Translations under genes and position numbers: made by a program | NCBI GenBank assembly: GCA_004369045.1 | Contig: ML213528.1 | Location: 231,662-295,661, forward strand | Length of the DNA stretch: 64,000 nt | Reading direction: 5' to 3' | From: Heliocybe sulcata | Lineage: Eukaryota > Basidiomycota > Agaricomycetes > Gloeophyllales > Gloeophyllaceae | Shown: positions 12,244 to 23,238 of the stretch, piece after piece | How positions within the stretch are numbered: position 1 is the stretch's first letter | Layout of the letters: each line of letters starts with the position of its first letter | The notes under the pieces: generated by a model | Database searches by the model: none | Told to the model about the DNA's origin: nothing | Seen by the model: the letters and a program-made list of their open reading frames with translations, nothing else

Positions 12244-15200
12244 ATGTCGCAGGCCAAGCTGTATGTGCAGCGTCTACTGAGCTAAACCGCGACTGGTGAA
12301 CTGACCTACGCCTAGAACACTTCGTCCACCACCGAATGTCGAGTTTGTGCTGGGTATAGACTGTGATTGTTCCTGAGCGGAACGGTGTCTGACTATGTGC
12401 AGGATACCCTGGTATACCCCCTTCCGGAGCGGACAGGCCACAAGCAGCTGTGAAAGGGGTGTGTATTACAGTGCATTCCTAAGTGACATGTCAATATTGA
12501 TGCTTCTGCTGCTTCGGTAGACGCTGGAGCTACGTGTTGGACCGCAAGGAATCAAGGCAAAATGGGTGCGCATTGAGTTGCGGAAAGTGGAGACGCTGCC
12601 TGGGGGAGGGACGTTGAGCACGTATTATGACTTTGTGGGGCAGAGTCCGATCAACTTGTGGCAGTCGTCGGATGACTATGGGACGTTGCATACGGTGCGT
12701 GGTAGTACTATCGGGCTAAGATCGGGAATTGAAGGGTTTAGGAATGCAGCAAGACTTCCCGTTCTACATCCGGGTACCCGAGTCGATACCTCCCAGTCTT
12801 GCGCTGGAGCGCGGAGGTGAGTATATGCCTGCTCCTAACTCTCTGCGTTGTCTCACTTCGGGCAGCTGGTATACGCTATGAGCTGGTCGCGATGGCATGC
12901 TTGAAGGGGAAGAAGTACGTCCTCATCCATTTCCACGCGTTGCTCTGAGTAACTTCGTATTGCAGAGGCTTCTTCCGTCGGACGAAAGCTGTCACTATCA
13001 CTACAATGTCCCCGGTCGTCATCGACAAGCACGAGCTTCACTCTACGTGGCCGATCTACTGCCAGCCAGAAATCCGAAATGTCACACAAGATGGCGTTAT
13101 CCTCACCGTCGAGCGAAGTAACACCTGCTACGGACCGGGGGATCGCGTCTCAGTGTTCGCTACTGTGAAATCAGACACCTTGCATACGATTATCCTGCGC
13201 GGCTTCGAGTTCGTCTTACGGGAACATGTGGTGTTCCGCGCTGGCCCTCAGGCGACAGGTAAGAAGGCCGCGCCCCAGGTGAAGGTGTCGATCGTGGGGG
13301 AGCAGAAGGTGCCGGTCAACGCGACGCTCTACGGGGGTACGCAGCACCGAGCAGAGTTGGCATGCATGATTCCGCAGAATCATACATCGGCCACGCTCAA
13401 CTCCGCAAGGCATATCGATATCACATATCATTTGGGTGTGAAGGCTCTCATGGGTACTGGGAAACCGTTAATCATGGATTTACCCGTCGTCGTGTCTAAC
13501 TGGCCCAGGAGTGTCTCTGCTGAAGCTGTCAGGTAAGTGTGCAGTAGGCCTTCTCAGTATGGGAAGCTCTAACGATGCTACAGACGTATAGGCCCTGCAC
13601 CGAGTCTGTCGCTGGGCGCGCATAATGCTTCATCTGTGGTACCAGCGCAGCGTGAGTCTCGTCTATACAGTGATTGTTGCTATGTTTCTGACATCTCGCT
13701 TTCTGCAGCTCGGACCGTTGCCGCTCAAAATTCCTCTTGGACTCTTAACCAGCAGAACCCCCAGAGACAGGACCAGGCGCGACCATACAGCACTGCTCCT
13801 GTTAATGGCTTCGGCCAACAGAACCAACAGAGCGGCAACGCCGACGAGTTTGGCGTCGTCCAACCCGCTGGCATGAACGGTAACACATCCGCTGGTGGTA
13901 GACCTGGGACGGGGTACAGCGCGACGGGCGTCCCACAGCCGGATGCGGCCGCCAATGCTCGCAGACCACGGTCGGGTAGTTCAGCCCATGGTGCCAATCG
14001 TTTCACGATCATGAACGCCAATGATCAAGACCTACAGCAGATCAACGCTGCGTCGACGTATTCACGGATACCCAATGCTGGCTCCCCTGCTAATGCTTGG
14101 CCAAGTGCAGAGGCTGAGAAGCAGCGTCTTTACGAGAGTGCAAAGGCTCAGGTTGAGCGGGCTCAGGGTGGTAACAGTCCGCCTAGTACTCAGGTATACT
14201 CTATCTTGTTGTTCGCTTGCGTTCCATGCATTGATACCGTTCCAGACAACCCATCCACGAGTGAAACATCAAGATGCCGGTCCTATTATGAAGGCCGATG
14301 TCATGCCTCCGAGAGGTACTGGTTCCCCGTGGCAAGCTGCCGAAGAGGAGAAAGTACGGTTATATACTCAGGCGCAGATCAATGCCATGAAACACCAAGG
14401 CTACGAGGCATACTCACCTCCCTCGACGGCCAATGGTGCTCCTGCTTCTGGGCATGGCCATTCGCCATCCTTCAGTTCTCTGAATGGCGCCTTGGCTGCG
14501 CACACAATGTCTCCGGGTGCTGCCATGTATTCGCATGCTATGTCGCAAGTGGGTAGACCCATGTCGTCGCAGCCGAACGGAAGAGCGAATGCAAATGGAT
14601 CCGCGTCTTCCGGTTCCGCGCACGCCTCGCCACCTGTCCATGCGCCGACCCCGAAATATCCTACTGCTGACCAAGAGAAGGAGATGTTAAAGCGGTACGA
14701 GCAGGCAAAGAATGCCGTGGAAATGAGGCAGGCTGTTGAGATGGCCAATGATGGCCAAGCTGCGCAAGATGCCCCTCCCTACGACATGCCCGGATCGTCT
14801 AGTCAAGCACCGCCTCAGGCTATGTCGCCTCCCATGCATACCGATGGTCTCCCACCTGCATTTGACAGCTCTGATCCCATGGCACACTTACCAGAGAAAG
14901 AGCGCATGCGGCGTCATTACGAGGCACAAGATGCTGCTGCTGCTTCTGGCCCCTCCAATGGCCCGGACGCCCCAGCATATTCCCCACCAAGTAGCCCATG
15001 GCAGCCTGAGGCGTCATCGGTCGGTAATGGTCTTTCAGAGAAAGAAATCATGAGAAGGAGGTATGAAGCTCAAGATGCCGCTGCTCTTGCTGGGGGTGAT
15101 CCTCCGCAGCCTCCTCCTCGAGCCAACTCTCTTTCTCAACAGCCGAGATCACCTCCGCCTCTTCCGCCGTCATATGGAAATACCAACCGTCCTTTGACAG

Positions 15201-15613
15201 CTGCTGAGGAGAAAGCGCTGTTGAGGGCGCAGTACGAGGCTGAGGACCAGGGCGCTGGTTCCAGTACAGCGACAGCTTCCGCCGGCCCGTCCAGCTTCCC
15301 TGTGCCCGACTATAATGCAGTCCCGCCACCGCCTCCGTTGGCACCCCGTCCGCCTGCAGACTACATTCACGAGACCCAGGTAGAAGACGCGCGGCTGCGT
15401 GGCTCTATCATTCCACCCACTTCGGCTCCCATTAGCCGCGCGACGTCGGTTGCTGTTGCTGCTCCGAGCTCGCCCCCGCCCGTACCGGAGTCCAACTTCG
15501 GTTTGGATTTCAGACCATTCTCACCGTTCCATCTACCGCTCGGCTCTGTCGAAGAAATGAATGCGCATTCCACTAGCCCACCGCCGCCACTCCCTCCTAA
15601 AGTTCCTCTCTGA
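12244..15613 (+). CDS. Arrestin-fold protein (ART-like) with repeat-bearing C-terminal tail
   Basis: This is a probable arrestin-related trafficking adaptor. Short 5' exons give MSQAKL, TLRPPPNVEFVLG, then TLELRVGPQGIKAKWVRIELRKVE and SPINLW (arrestin N-like strands). FPFYIRVPESIPPSLALE, IRYELVAMACLKGKKG and the arrestin C-like part (VILTVERSNTCYGPGD, IDITYHLGVKALM) follow up to about 13530. The remaining ~2 kb encodes a disordered P/Q/S/N-rich tail. It carries six related segments of the form E-K-x-x-(L/M)-(R)-x-x-Y-E-x-(Q/E)-(D/A) at about 14105, 14340, 14670, 14890, 15030 and 15200. A PPSY motif at 15164-15175 could bind a NEDD4/Rsp5-type WW domain, which is how fungal arrestins recruit the ligase. 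The tail ends PLPPKVPL. The fold is fairly sure; the cargo is unknown. Confidence 0.82.
14105..15275 (+). repeat. Six degenerate EKxxxRRYExQDA protein repeats in the arrestin tail
   Basis: Copies read EAEKQRLYESAKAQVE, EEEKVRLYTQAQINAM, DQEKEMLKRYEQAKNAVE, PEKERMRRHYEAQDAAAA, SEKEIMRRRYEAQDAAAL and AEEKALLRAQYEAEDQGA. They are spaced 140-330 nt apart by proline/serine-rich linkers. The charged amphipathic pattern suggests short helices. The last three copies are the most alike, which points to recent duplication within the gene. Confidence 0.8.
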
Positions 15614-17293
15614 TCTTTGTTATATCTGGTCCCTCATTTATCCTATCTTGCTTTCCGTCTATGCATGTCGTCTATTTATTACTTGTTTTGATTCATCGTT
15701 GCGCTTAGCAAGGAGTATTTATAATAGCCTATAATGTGAGTGCAGCGTGGCAGCGCGCCCAGCCTATTATATGTCAGCTTGTGGACTGGATTGTAACTGA
15801 TACCTTGATTGATAGGAGATACATATGCACTACCCCGTTGCAAGTCTGAAAATCAAGTTTCACGGCCTGAGGAGATTAAGCGCTGGATTTAGTCCCAACC
15901 CTCATGGATGATGAGAAGACGCCTCGCAGACCATGTTGTGACTTTGATGCTCTAACGTTCCCGCCAGGCCGGGTGCAGTCCACCTGGTTGTGCACTGTTT
16001 TACAGGTGTGATGCGCTAAAGATTTTCATCTCCGGGTCGAATCATAGAAGGTCATGCATCATCACAATGTTTGCGCAATCGTTGATGACAGGCCTCTCTC
16101 TGTTCACAGGTGCAGGGTACGGTGGGCATAGGCTATGCGGATTTGCCTACACATCTGCCGCTCGCCTTTATCAGATATGATCCAGCTCTTACGCAAGTGT
16201 TCCGCGTCGTGACTCCGTCTTCCTTCTGATTCCTATGGAATAGCTGGTTTGGTATGATTGGCTTGTCCTCGAGCATCTGGAGGCTCGAAGCATCAAATAC
16301 TTCTTCCATGATGTGGGTATTCTATTCGACCCGCGAATGCGGCAGTTCTTCATGAGATACCTCCAGGTAAGTCAGACCTTCCCGAATGACAGTGGCCCGC
16401 GCTATACATACTTCTCTCCTTGTGGTGGTGTCTCCTCTATTTTGGTCTCGGATCTCACGCGCTCATAGTAGTGACCCGAAAGACCGGGTCGCCCATGAAT
16501 GGTCTTCCAGATTTATGGGCACTACATGTGTGGGACTCACTGATGCACATCTGTTTGACACACGTCAGGCTCTGCTGCCATACTTGGATCTGTTCGACGT
16601 AACGAGTCTGTATCATGCGAAGTCAGTAACGTAAGGCGAAGTGCACCGCCGTTTCTGCCCTCGCAAGCGCATCCGCTATGCAATTCCACCGGTGCTGGCC
16701 AGTTGTGTGGAGGGCACGTTGAAGTCACTGTGTTGTCAATCGTTTTCTTTATACTCACACAGCCATTACCAGTCACGTTGTACCGGAGAAGGTTGCGGTG
16801 GATCTATCGTTGGGGTGTACTGTGTCGTAAGCATCATTCTCTTAAGATAGCATCTTGTGCTGAATTGACGGAAGCCGCAGTGATGCTTCTCAAGGTCCCC
16901 AACTGGTGACCTTGAGTGGCAGGAGCTGCGATCTATATTGTGCTCTGCCGGGTCCTGGGGACGCTGTGGAACCGTGTGCGCACTTCCTAACGTCTCACCG
17001 CGGTTTCTTCGGAGCTCAACAAGACCTATGTAGCAGAGTATTAGCGCTCTTCCTGTTGCCATCTTTCTACCATTCCTACTCAGGTAACAGGACACCTGCG
17101 CCCATAGAACGGGACACTGTTGGCTCACGTCTTACAGCAGCCTCTCACTCTGACTCCTGGTGGAGGAGGCGATACCGCTGCAAGGAGCCAGTATAGCGGA
17201 CTCGGATCTTTCGTTGGGCAGCCCGGTTGTTTTAAAGGCACCGGATCGAGGTCGCTATTTCCCCGACACATCTCTCCTGTCCACTCTTTCAGC
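15614..17293. other. Gene-poor stretch with an unassigned exon pair
   Basis: About 1.7 kb lies between the arrestin-like gene and DUF6534 copy B. Apart from the exon pair described separately at 16110-16366, I recognise nothing. A weakly coding-like stretch at about 16467-16630 (SSDPKDRVAHEWSSRF) follows but I could not splice it on in frame. Confidence 0.5.
16110..16366 (+). pseudogene. Unassigned coding-like exon pair (possible gene remnant)
   Basis: Two open segments, 16110-16196 (29 codons) and 16244-16366 (41 codons), are joined by a 47-nt GT-AG intron of the size usual here. Both are in phase 0. The first follows a CACAG acceptor and the second is followed by GTAAGT. The peptide (DLPTHLPLAFIRYDPALTQ, then WYDWLVLEHLEARSIKYFF) looks protein-like rather than random. 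I do not recognise the family, and found no convincing start or in-frame continuation. It may be an unannotated gene or the remains of one. Confidence 0.35.
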
Positions 17294-19387
17294 ATGTCAG
17301 TCGCCGCTAACCAAGGAGGGAATATCCTAGTCTGCATGTTCATCGCCGCGGTGTAGGCCTGCCTCACCATGCATTCATGGAACATACTCTGATCTGAGCC
17401 AGTCTGAACGGCGTGACTCTAGCGCAGGCCTTCTTTTATTATCGAGCGTATCCAGACGATCGGAAGTCCTTGAAAGCTGTGGTATGTTATGTTCTACTTC
17501 CTGAGTAGAACTATGACGGAAGTGACCTTCCCAAAGGTTGCAGCAATCACGTACGTCTGGAAGGTGTGCATGGCTCACGGCGAGTTCACAAGTCCACGTT
17601 AGTGCACTGGAGACGCTTCATACTGTATACTGTATCACCTGGGCCTACGTATACCTCATAACCCACTTCGGTGACGAGGATAATTTCGACCACATCTACT
17701 GGTGAGCCCGATTTCAGATCTGTATCAGGAAATGCTCAGTCTGGGATCTAGGACTATCTCGGTTAGTTCCTCTTCTGTCAACCTTCTCTTTTTCACTGAC
17801 GACGCGCTGGACAGACTACCGTTATAATAGGCGTAAGCATTGCAAGGACCTTCCGCTAGTATAATATATAACTCAGAGGTACAGATCCTCGTTGCGGGCA
17901 TCGTCCATTGGTATGAGAACCCAAGTACCGACTACATTATTGTCTGGCTTATCTTCGTATCTCAGCTACTACGTCCGACGGGTCTGGTACAGTGAGTATA
18001 CCCAGTCTTCTATTTGCTTGTCGCTGATATGGCAACAGTGAGCAACCGCAACAAGCTGTTGACTAGCCTGATTGTATGTCTATGTGCAATCTTGACTTGA
18101 AGCTCTTATATGCGTATATGACAGGCTCTCCTTGCTATCACGAGGTTTTGTACGTACCACCACCCGAACCACTCCCTATACTACCTGACAGGATTTCCCT
18201 AGCCTTCGGAATAAGTTCGTTCCTCAACTATCCCTTTTTCTACAATATGAATTGACCTCATTACACGTCGCCGTCGGAATAGCTGTCTCGGGATTTTGGT
18301 AAGCAGGTCGTCTGATGTAGGATGCTAGTCATGAACCTGGATGTACTAGCTACTACATCCCTCACTGGTCTACCTTCCGAAGCCATGAATATGCAGACGT
18401 GAGATTATCTACGTCCTTTTGCACGTGGAATCTCTGCTGACTCCTCTACTATAGGTTGTGGTGGCGTTAGCACTAGGCAGCGCCGCGGCTGTTGATATAT
18501 TGGCAGCTGTGTCCCTGATATACTATCTCCGCCGTACCCGTCCGGCCTCGCATTTGTAGGTTCACCTGTCCTTAGATCCGCCTAACCTCTCACCTGGGCC
18601 TGTTCCTGCAGAGCAGACAGTCGCATTAATACTCTGACCGTCTACATCGTCAACACCGGTCTTATCACTAGGTGTGACATAGCTATCATTTTACCTTACA
18701 ACATGATTGCTGACAATGTATATAGCGTCTTCTCCCTCGCAATCTTAGTCACTGTGAGGATCCGCATGCGGCTGCTACAATGTGCAGGCTAATCGTAGGA
18801 CCGTCTGGCAGTTCATTACCCTGAAATCGAACCTCATCTTTATGGCTTTCGTCGAGATCCAAAGCAGACGTATGCGATTCCCCTTTCATTTATCACTCGA
18901 TACTCATGGACGGTATCAGTATACGCTAATTCGTTCTTCGCGAGGTACTGCCCGTCAGAGCCATTTATCTTCGGAATCTGATCACCCTATTCTAGTCTCA
19001 ACGCTCGCCGCACGCTGCGAAGCAAAGGCGCTACCGTCCAGTTCTCCTCTTACGATTTCGATCAGCAGCCGGGATCACCTGACCCTGTAGGTCTCCTGCA
19101 GTGGAGCCTCAGCGCGAGGGGATAGCTGATATCTTGTTCAGGCTCGCATTCGTGTCGTCAAAGAGACAGTCAAGACAGTGGACGAAGTCACGGGAATACG
19201 GGCATCGGTCGCAGTCCATATGCACGACCGTGAATCGGCGTCTGATGTAACGCATCCGAGACGCGAATCTCTGGTATGTACTGGCACATTTCTCTTACAC
19301 CGCAACATGAATAACCGATATCCTTAGTCATTCAAACAATGTGATATGAACGATAGCGCGTCTGACTTCAATGAAAAGACGACCTGA
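17294..19387 (+). CDS. DUF6534 multi-pass membrane protein, copy B
   Basis: This is a complete-looking, heavily spliced DUF6534 gene with at least a dozen short exons. The start is MSVAANQGGNILVCMF, after which an intron of about 58 nt leads to LNGVTLAQAFFYYRAYPDD. Further exons give ALETLHTVYCITWAYVYLIT, FDHIYW, TTVIIG, ILVAGIVH, YYVRRVWY, SNRNKLLTSLIALLAITRF, YYIPHWSTFRSHEYAD, the signature LALGSAAAVDILAAVSLIYY, INTLTVYIVNTGLIT, and LIFMAFVEIQS. The tail contains VVKETVKTVDEV, the same tail box as in copies A, C and D. The last exon ends SDFNEKTT with the stop at 19385-19387. All joins I tried stay in frame, so the gene may be functional. Seven helices are expected. Function unknown. Confidence 0.78.
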
Positions 19388-19807
19388 CAATCGGTTTCAA
19401 TTCGTTCTAGTGATGCATAACGATAGCTTCATCCGCACGCTCATTCTCCCTCACCACAGACTACGGACACCTGATCTACTCGTGTAAATGTCTGCAGAAA
19501 TCATAAATACCTTGCTGTGTATCTCGTAAGTGCTTGCTAGACGGGCGTCCACGGAGCTACTTCAGGACTTGCGAGCAATAGTGTTCCGGTATTCCACGGG
19601 TCTGCCCCATGGTCTTCCCACGAACCAGCATCCATGCCTTCAGAAGGATGGCAAGTCCGCTATAATGGGTCCCCGGGCTACTGCAGCGTACCCGAACCAA
19701 AGAAAATCATTGGCACTAAAATACATGATCAAATCGTAAGCAAGATCGCTCCTAATGGCCCTTGTCGTGATCCAAATAGCCAATGTTAATTCCTGAAGAA
19801 GACTCCG
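19388..19807. other. Intergenic between convergent genes
   Basis: About 420 bp separates DUF6534 copy B from the convergent FunK1 gene. No exon or RNA gene was recognised; it is probably made of 3' untranslated regions. Confidence 0.6.
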
Positions 19808-21920
19808 CTACCCTCCGTCGCTTTGGGTGGCATTCGTTATACCCGTCATCGCTGGCGGGGCCTTGAGATCCCTTTCTCCGTCAGATCCGAGTGCTCGGTC
19901 GATGTAGTGCAGCAACTCATAATAGTGTCGCTTAGCTGCGAGAGTGAACCATTTGTTGCAGCCCTCTTCTGAACCTGATGAGCAAATTGCTCTCCTACAA
20001 CTGAGAGGAAGAAGACAGACCTGTAGTGATGGATTTGATATATGCCACTATGGCATGTTCATATACCATCTCAGATGTCTTCTCCGCAGCTGCGAGTGAG
20101 GAAGCACCCATGAGGTTACCCTCTCCCTTCTCCTGTTCCGACCTGTCTTTGGGTTTCTCTTTGTCCAGCGTTCTCAGCGATTGGACCATTTGCCGTTCGA
20201 AGAACCTCTGAAGATCAGTGAAGAGCACAAGAACACGCTGGCTTAGCCCTCGTCCTTGCAGGTACTCTAGCGTCTTCACGTTTTCTGTGACGAACAGACC
20301 CCGTTTGAAACTAAGGACATCGGCATCGGCACCGCCCTCCCAACTGTCCATAGCGCGTGTGGCGATTTCGGCGAGGCTGCTGACATGGTGGGCATTTGCA
20401 TGCATGTCCAGAGATAGGAATACATGAGCGTTTCGAGCTCGTCGAGGTATCCATGCTGGGCGGATGCACCCTCTTCGTGGAGACGTATCGAGCGAAACGT
20501 CTGACGTAGCTGGGTTGCATTCCGACTGGCTTGTTAGCAACGAGACGACACGTGTGCGAGTGGTGTACGTACGTATTCAGGTTCAACAGAGGGCCTCATC
20601 CGACCCTCATCGACATATAGAGCCGAATCGAAGTCAATCAGTGTTCCTTGGCTATCTGGTGCGCCTTCCGGATGGTACATAATGTTCCAGGGTGTAAGGT
20701 CGCCGTGGATAATACCTATCTTCAGCAATTCCATACTCGCTGCAACGGGAAAAATGTGAGTAGTGAAGTGGAAAGGATGGGCAAATCATTAGTCACGCAC
20801 CTACGACGGCGTCTCGAAACACAAGGAGAAACTGGTCCTCAGATGCGGGGCTAACGTCGCCCAAGGAATATCCACAGTATCGCTGCAAGATGTGCGAATA
20901 TACGCGGTTGCTGATGTTCTGTGAAGCTCGTAGAGGGATACCATGACGTATGTCGGATATCTTCACGTATGCACCATACCATTCCGCCCGAACCACAGTT
21001 GCGATCTTCGCAGCCTCGGCCTTCACGAGGAACTCCGATTCAGGGACCCTTTCCGCCGGATGCCAGTAAAACTTGAGGAAGAAGAACTTGCCATCGTGAT
21101 GAGCTTTGTAACAAGTTGTACCACGCCCTCGTATCCAGTGTTCGCGGAGGAAGGCGCGACTCAGCTTTAGTTCGTACTCCACATCCTCGCTAGGGTTGGG
21201 TCTAAAGTACTGGACCCCGTTGCACCAGTAGACTCGCGTATCGAACCCAACTGTCTTCTCGTCCAGAGAGGAGACTCCCAGAAGGAACCGGACAAATGTT
21301 TGTGGATCCTCGTGTATGTCGACCCTAGATGAATACATCAGACCGGCACGATCGAGGTGGAATAGCTGGACCGTCTTGTCCGAGACTATGAGGCAAGACA
21401 CGAATAGCCTCGAAGGTTGGCTCAGAAAGCAGTAGCAGGCGTAAGCCGCGAGATTCATAAGGAAGTGTTCCGCTGAGCTCTCCGGCCAGAGGACGATGTC
21501 AATGGCAGCAAGGCACTGCCGATACGAAGGGTGGTCATATAGCTCTGATTCGGGGCCGATGGCCGTGCCACATCCCAGCAATGCGATATCCGGAGACAGA
21601 CACTCATCCTGGCCAGGACAGTCTATCCGATTCGCCTCGGCGTCTATCGCTTTCCGAACCTCAAGGCGCCCAAAGTATTGCAGAACGTCGTTGATGATCC
21701 CGAGAAATGCGAGCTTGATTTCGTCGTAACAGATATCCTCCGGGTGTTTAGCTTGAGGAACCGCTGACCATCTGCCCTTGTATCCGTGATAACCTTGGAT
21801 GAATTTCTTGATGTCTTCGGAGGGGACGGTATCTCTGAACGCAGTCTGAGTGAACGTGGCACCCCCGTCGACCAAGTACCCGAGCATATCGCGGAAGAGT
21901 TGTTGAGGAACGCTCGTCAT
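19808..21920 (-). CDS. FunK1-type fungal protein kinase, copy 1 (one apparent frameshift)
   Basis: This is a divergent fungal kinase of the FunK1 type, typical of mushroom-forming fungi; its substrate is unknown. The start is MTSVPQQLF (21918-21920). The N-terminal ~200 residues form the FunK1 extension. The ATP-binding lysine is probably that of FFLKFYWHPAE, followed by EFLVKAEAAKI. After an intron comes the catalytic loop HGDLTPWNIMYH (HGD instead of HRD) and LIDFDSALY (DFD instead of DFG). The next exon (TFRSIRLHEEG, YLDELETLMYSYLWTC) reads in one frame, but homology continues in another frame (LAEIATRAMDSWEGG) with no usable intron between, near 20390-20415. A last intron near 20006 leads to EGCNKWFTLAAKRHYYELL and the stop at 19808-19810. 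This extension matches copy 2 exon for exon. The frameshift may be a real lesion or a sequence error. Confidence 0.8.
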
Positions 21921-22835
21921 GTTGACTAGGTTGTTCGTAGGGATTGAGGACGCCGTGGATCTTACCCGGTAGGTAGGGTGTTGTAGGGGAGGTCGGGGGG
22001 ATGGTCGCCGTTATGGTTATAGCTGTGTATCGATGTGGTCCAGATAGGCAGGATACGCGTGCGTTCTACGACCCACGTGATCGCGTTTTTTCCGACCACA
22101 CAGCGCGTCCTTCCGCGAGCGCTCTTGTCCGGAAGTATTTCTGACACGCTCATCACTGTTGGAGGCGCAGACCGACCGGACTTCTCAGACGGGGGTAATT
22201 TGTGAAAACCTATATGCAGCGGTCGTGCTCAACAAAATCATGTTAATTTCACAGGGATCTCCGGGTCCTTCAGGCATACTGCTGTCAGTACATTTGCAGC
22301 CACTTTCCAAGATAGATTTTCGACATAGACCTAAGAATCTGTTGAAGCGAACAATTGTATCAGTTCGGAGTAGTATCATCACTGGTATGAGGAGCCGTAC
22401 CGGGGAACCTCTTAACCCTCTATCGCATGGTACCTATGGTCTTCCTCGGGTTCGGGCGAAGATGACGGATTCGCGAAGCGTATTTGGTCAGGATGTTCGT
22501 GATTAAAACGCTCCTAACGCTAGTATTCTATGCTACCGATGGTTAACAATGCGCATGTGCCGACATTGTTGAGTCCTTGATGGCAAATTGATCTCTAATG
22601 GCGTACCGTGAAGAGGTTGTGGAAGAGTCGCTCTGCGGCCTTCAAGCTTCAAATCCCGATAGCAGCACAACCTGCGATGCTTTGATGTCGTCGCATTTTG
22701 AAAGGGATATGAAGTGTACTAGGTGAGTGCAACGTTCGAAGCAGCCGCTACTAAGGCCCTCAACGAAGACTTGCTCTTGGTATATCATCTGTTTGCAATA
22801 TATGCTCGGTGATGATTAATATTGCTAGTATATCA
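21921..22835. other. Intergenic, no gene seen
   Basis: This holds the promoter of FunK1 copy 1 and about 900 bp of sequence with no recognisable exon on either strand. Confidence 0.55.
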
Positions 22836-23098
22836 CCGGCAGCTAGCCTAGTGGTAACACCCCCTAGAGCGACCATCTCCATGGCGCACACCATCTAGGT
22901 TCGAACCCAGCCACTGCCGGGCGCACGACCATGCGCGAGCACCGACTTGCACCTCTCCAGTAGGAGAGACAAGTCAGCACACACACACACACACACTTCA
23001 CACACACATACACACACACACTGGCCTGCGATTAAACGCGGGCAAACACCGACTTGCGCTCTCCCATAGGAGAGACAAGTCACCCAATCTTTTCACCT
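22836..23098 (+). mobile_element. tRNA-derived SINE-like element
   Basis: The 85-nt head at 22836-22920 has perfectly complementary 7-nt ends (ccggcag / ctgccgg). It has a box A matching the Pol III consensus (TAGCCTAGTGG, about 22844) and a box B (GGTTCGAACCC). The T-stem pairs poorly, so I do not call a working tRNA. A 36-nt unit at 22940-22976 recurs at 23047-23082; each copy holds a small inverted repeat (CTCTCC..GGAGAG). A CA-rich microsatellite lies between them. The arrangement fits a tRNA-headed SINE. The 3' limit is uncertain and I could not confirm target-site duplications. Orientation follows boxes A and B. Confidence 0.55.
22977..23024. repeat. CA-rich microsatellite
   Basis: An almost pure (CA)n tract with two interruptions sits inside the SINE-like element. 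Confidence 0.9.
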
Positions 23099-23238
23099 TT
23101 CTTCATTTTGTATTTGCTCGCATGACCCAGGTGTCCAAAGAGCCGCTTACAGGAAGGCTTTGTCTATCGCTCAAGGACCACAGAGAAATGTAGCAGGAAA
23201 GAACTAGTACCTGCATTGTCATGTATACTTCTAGGCTT

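Noticed and set aside
22836-22920. Functional tRNA gene
   Set aside because: Boxes A and B are good but the T-stem has mismatches and the variable part is too long; better read as the head of a SINE-like element.
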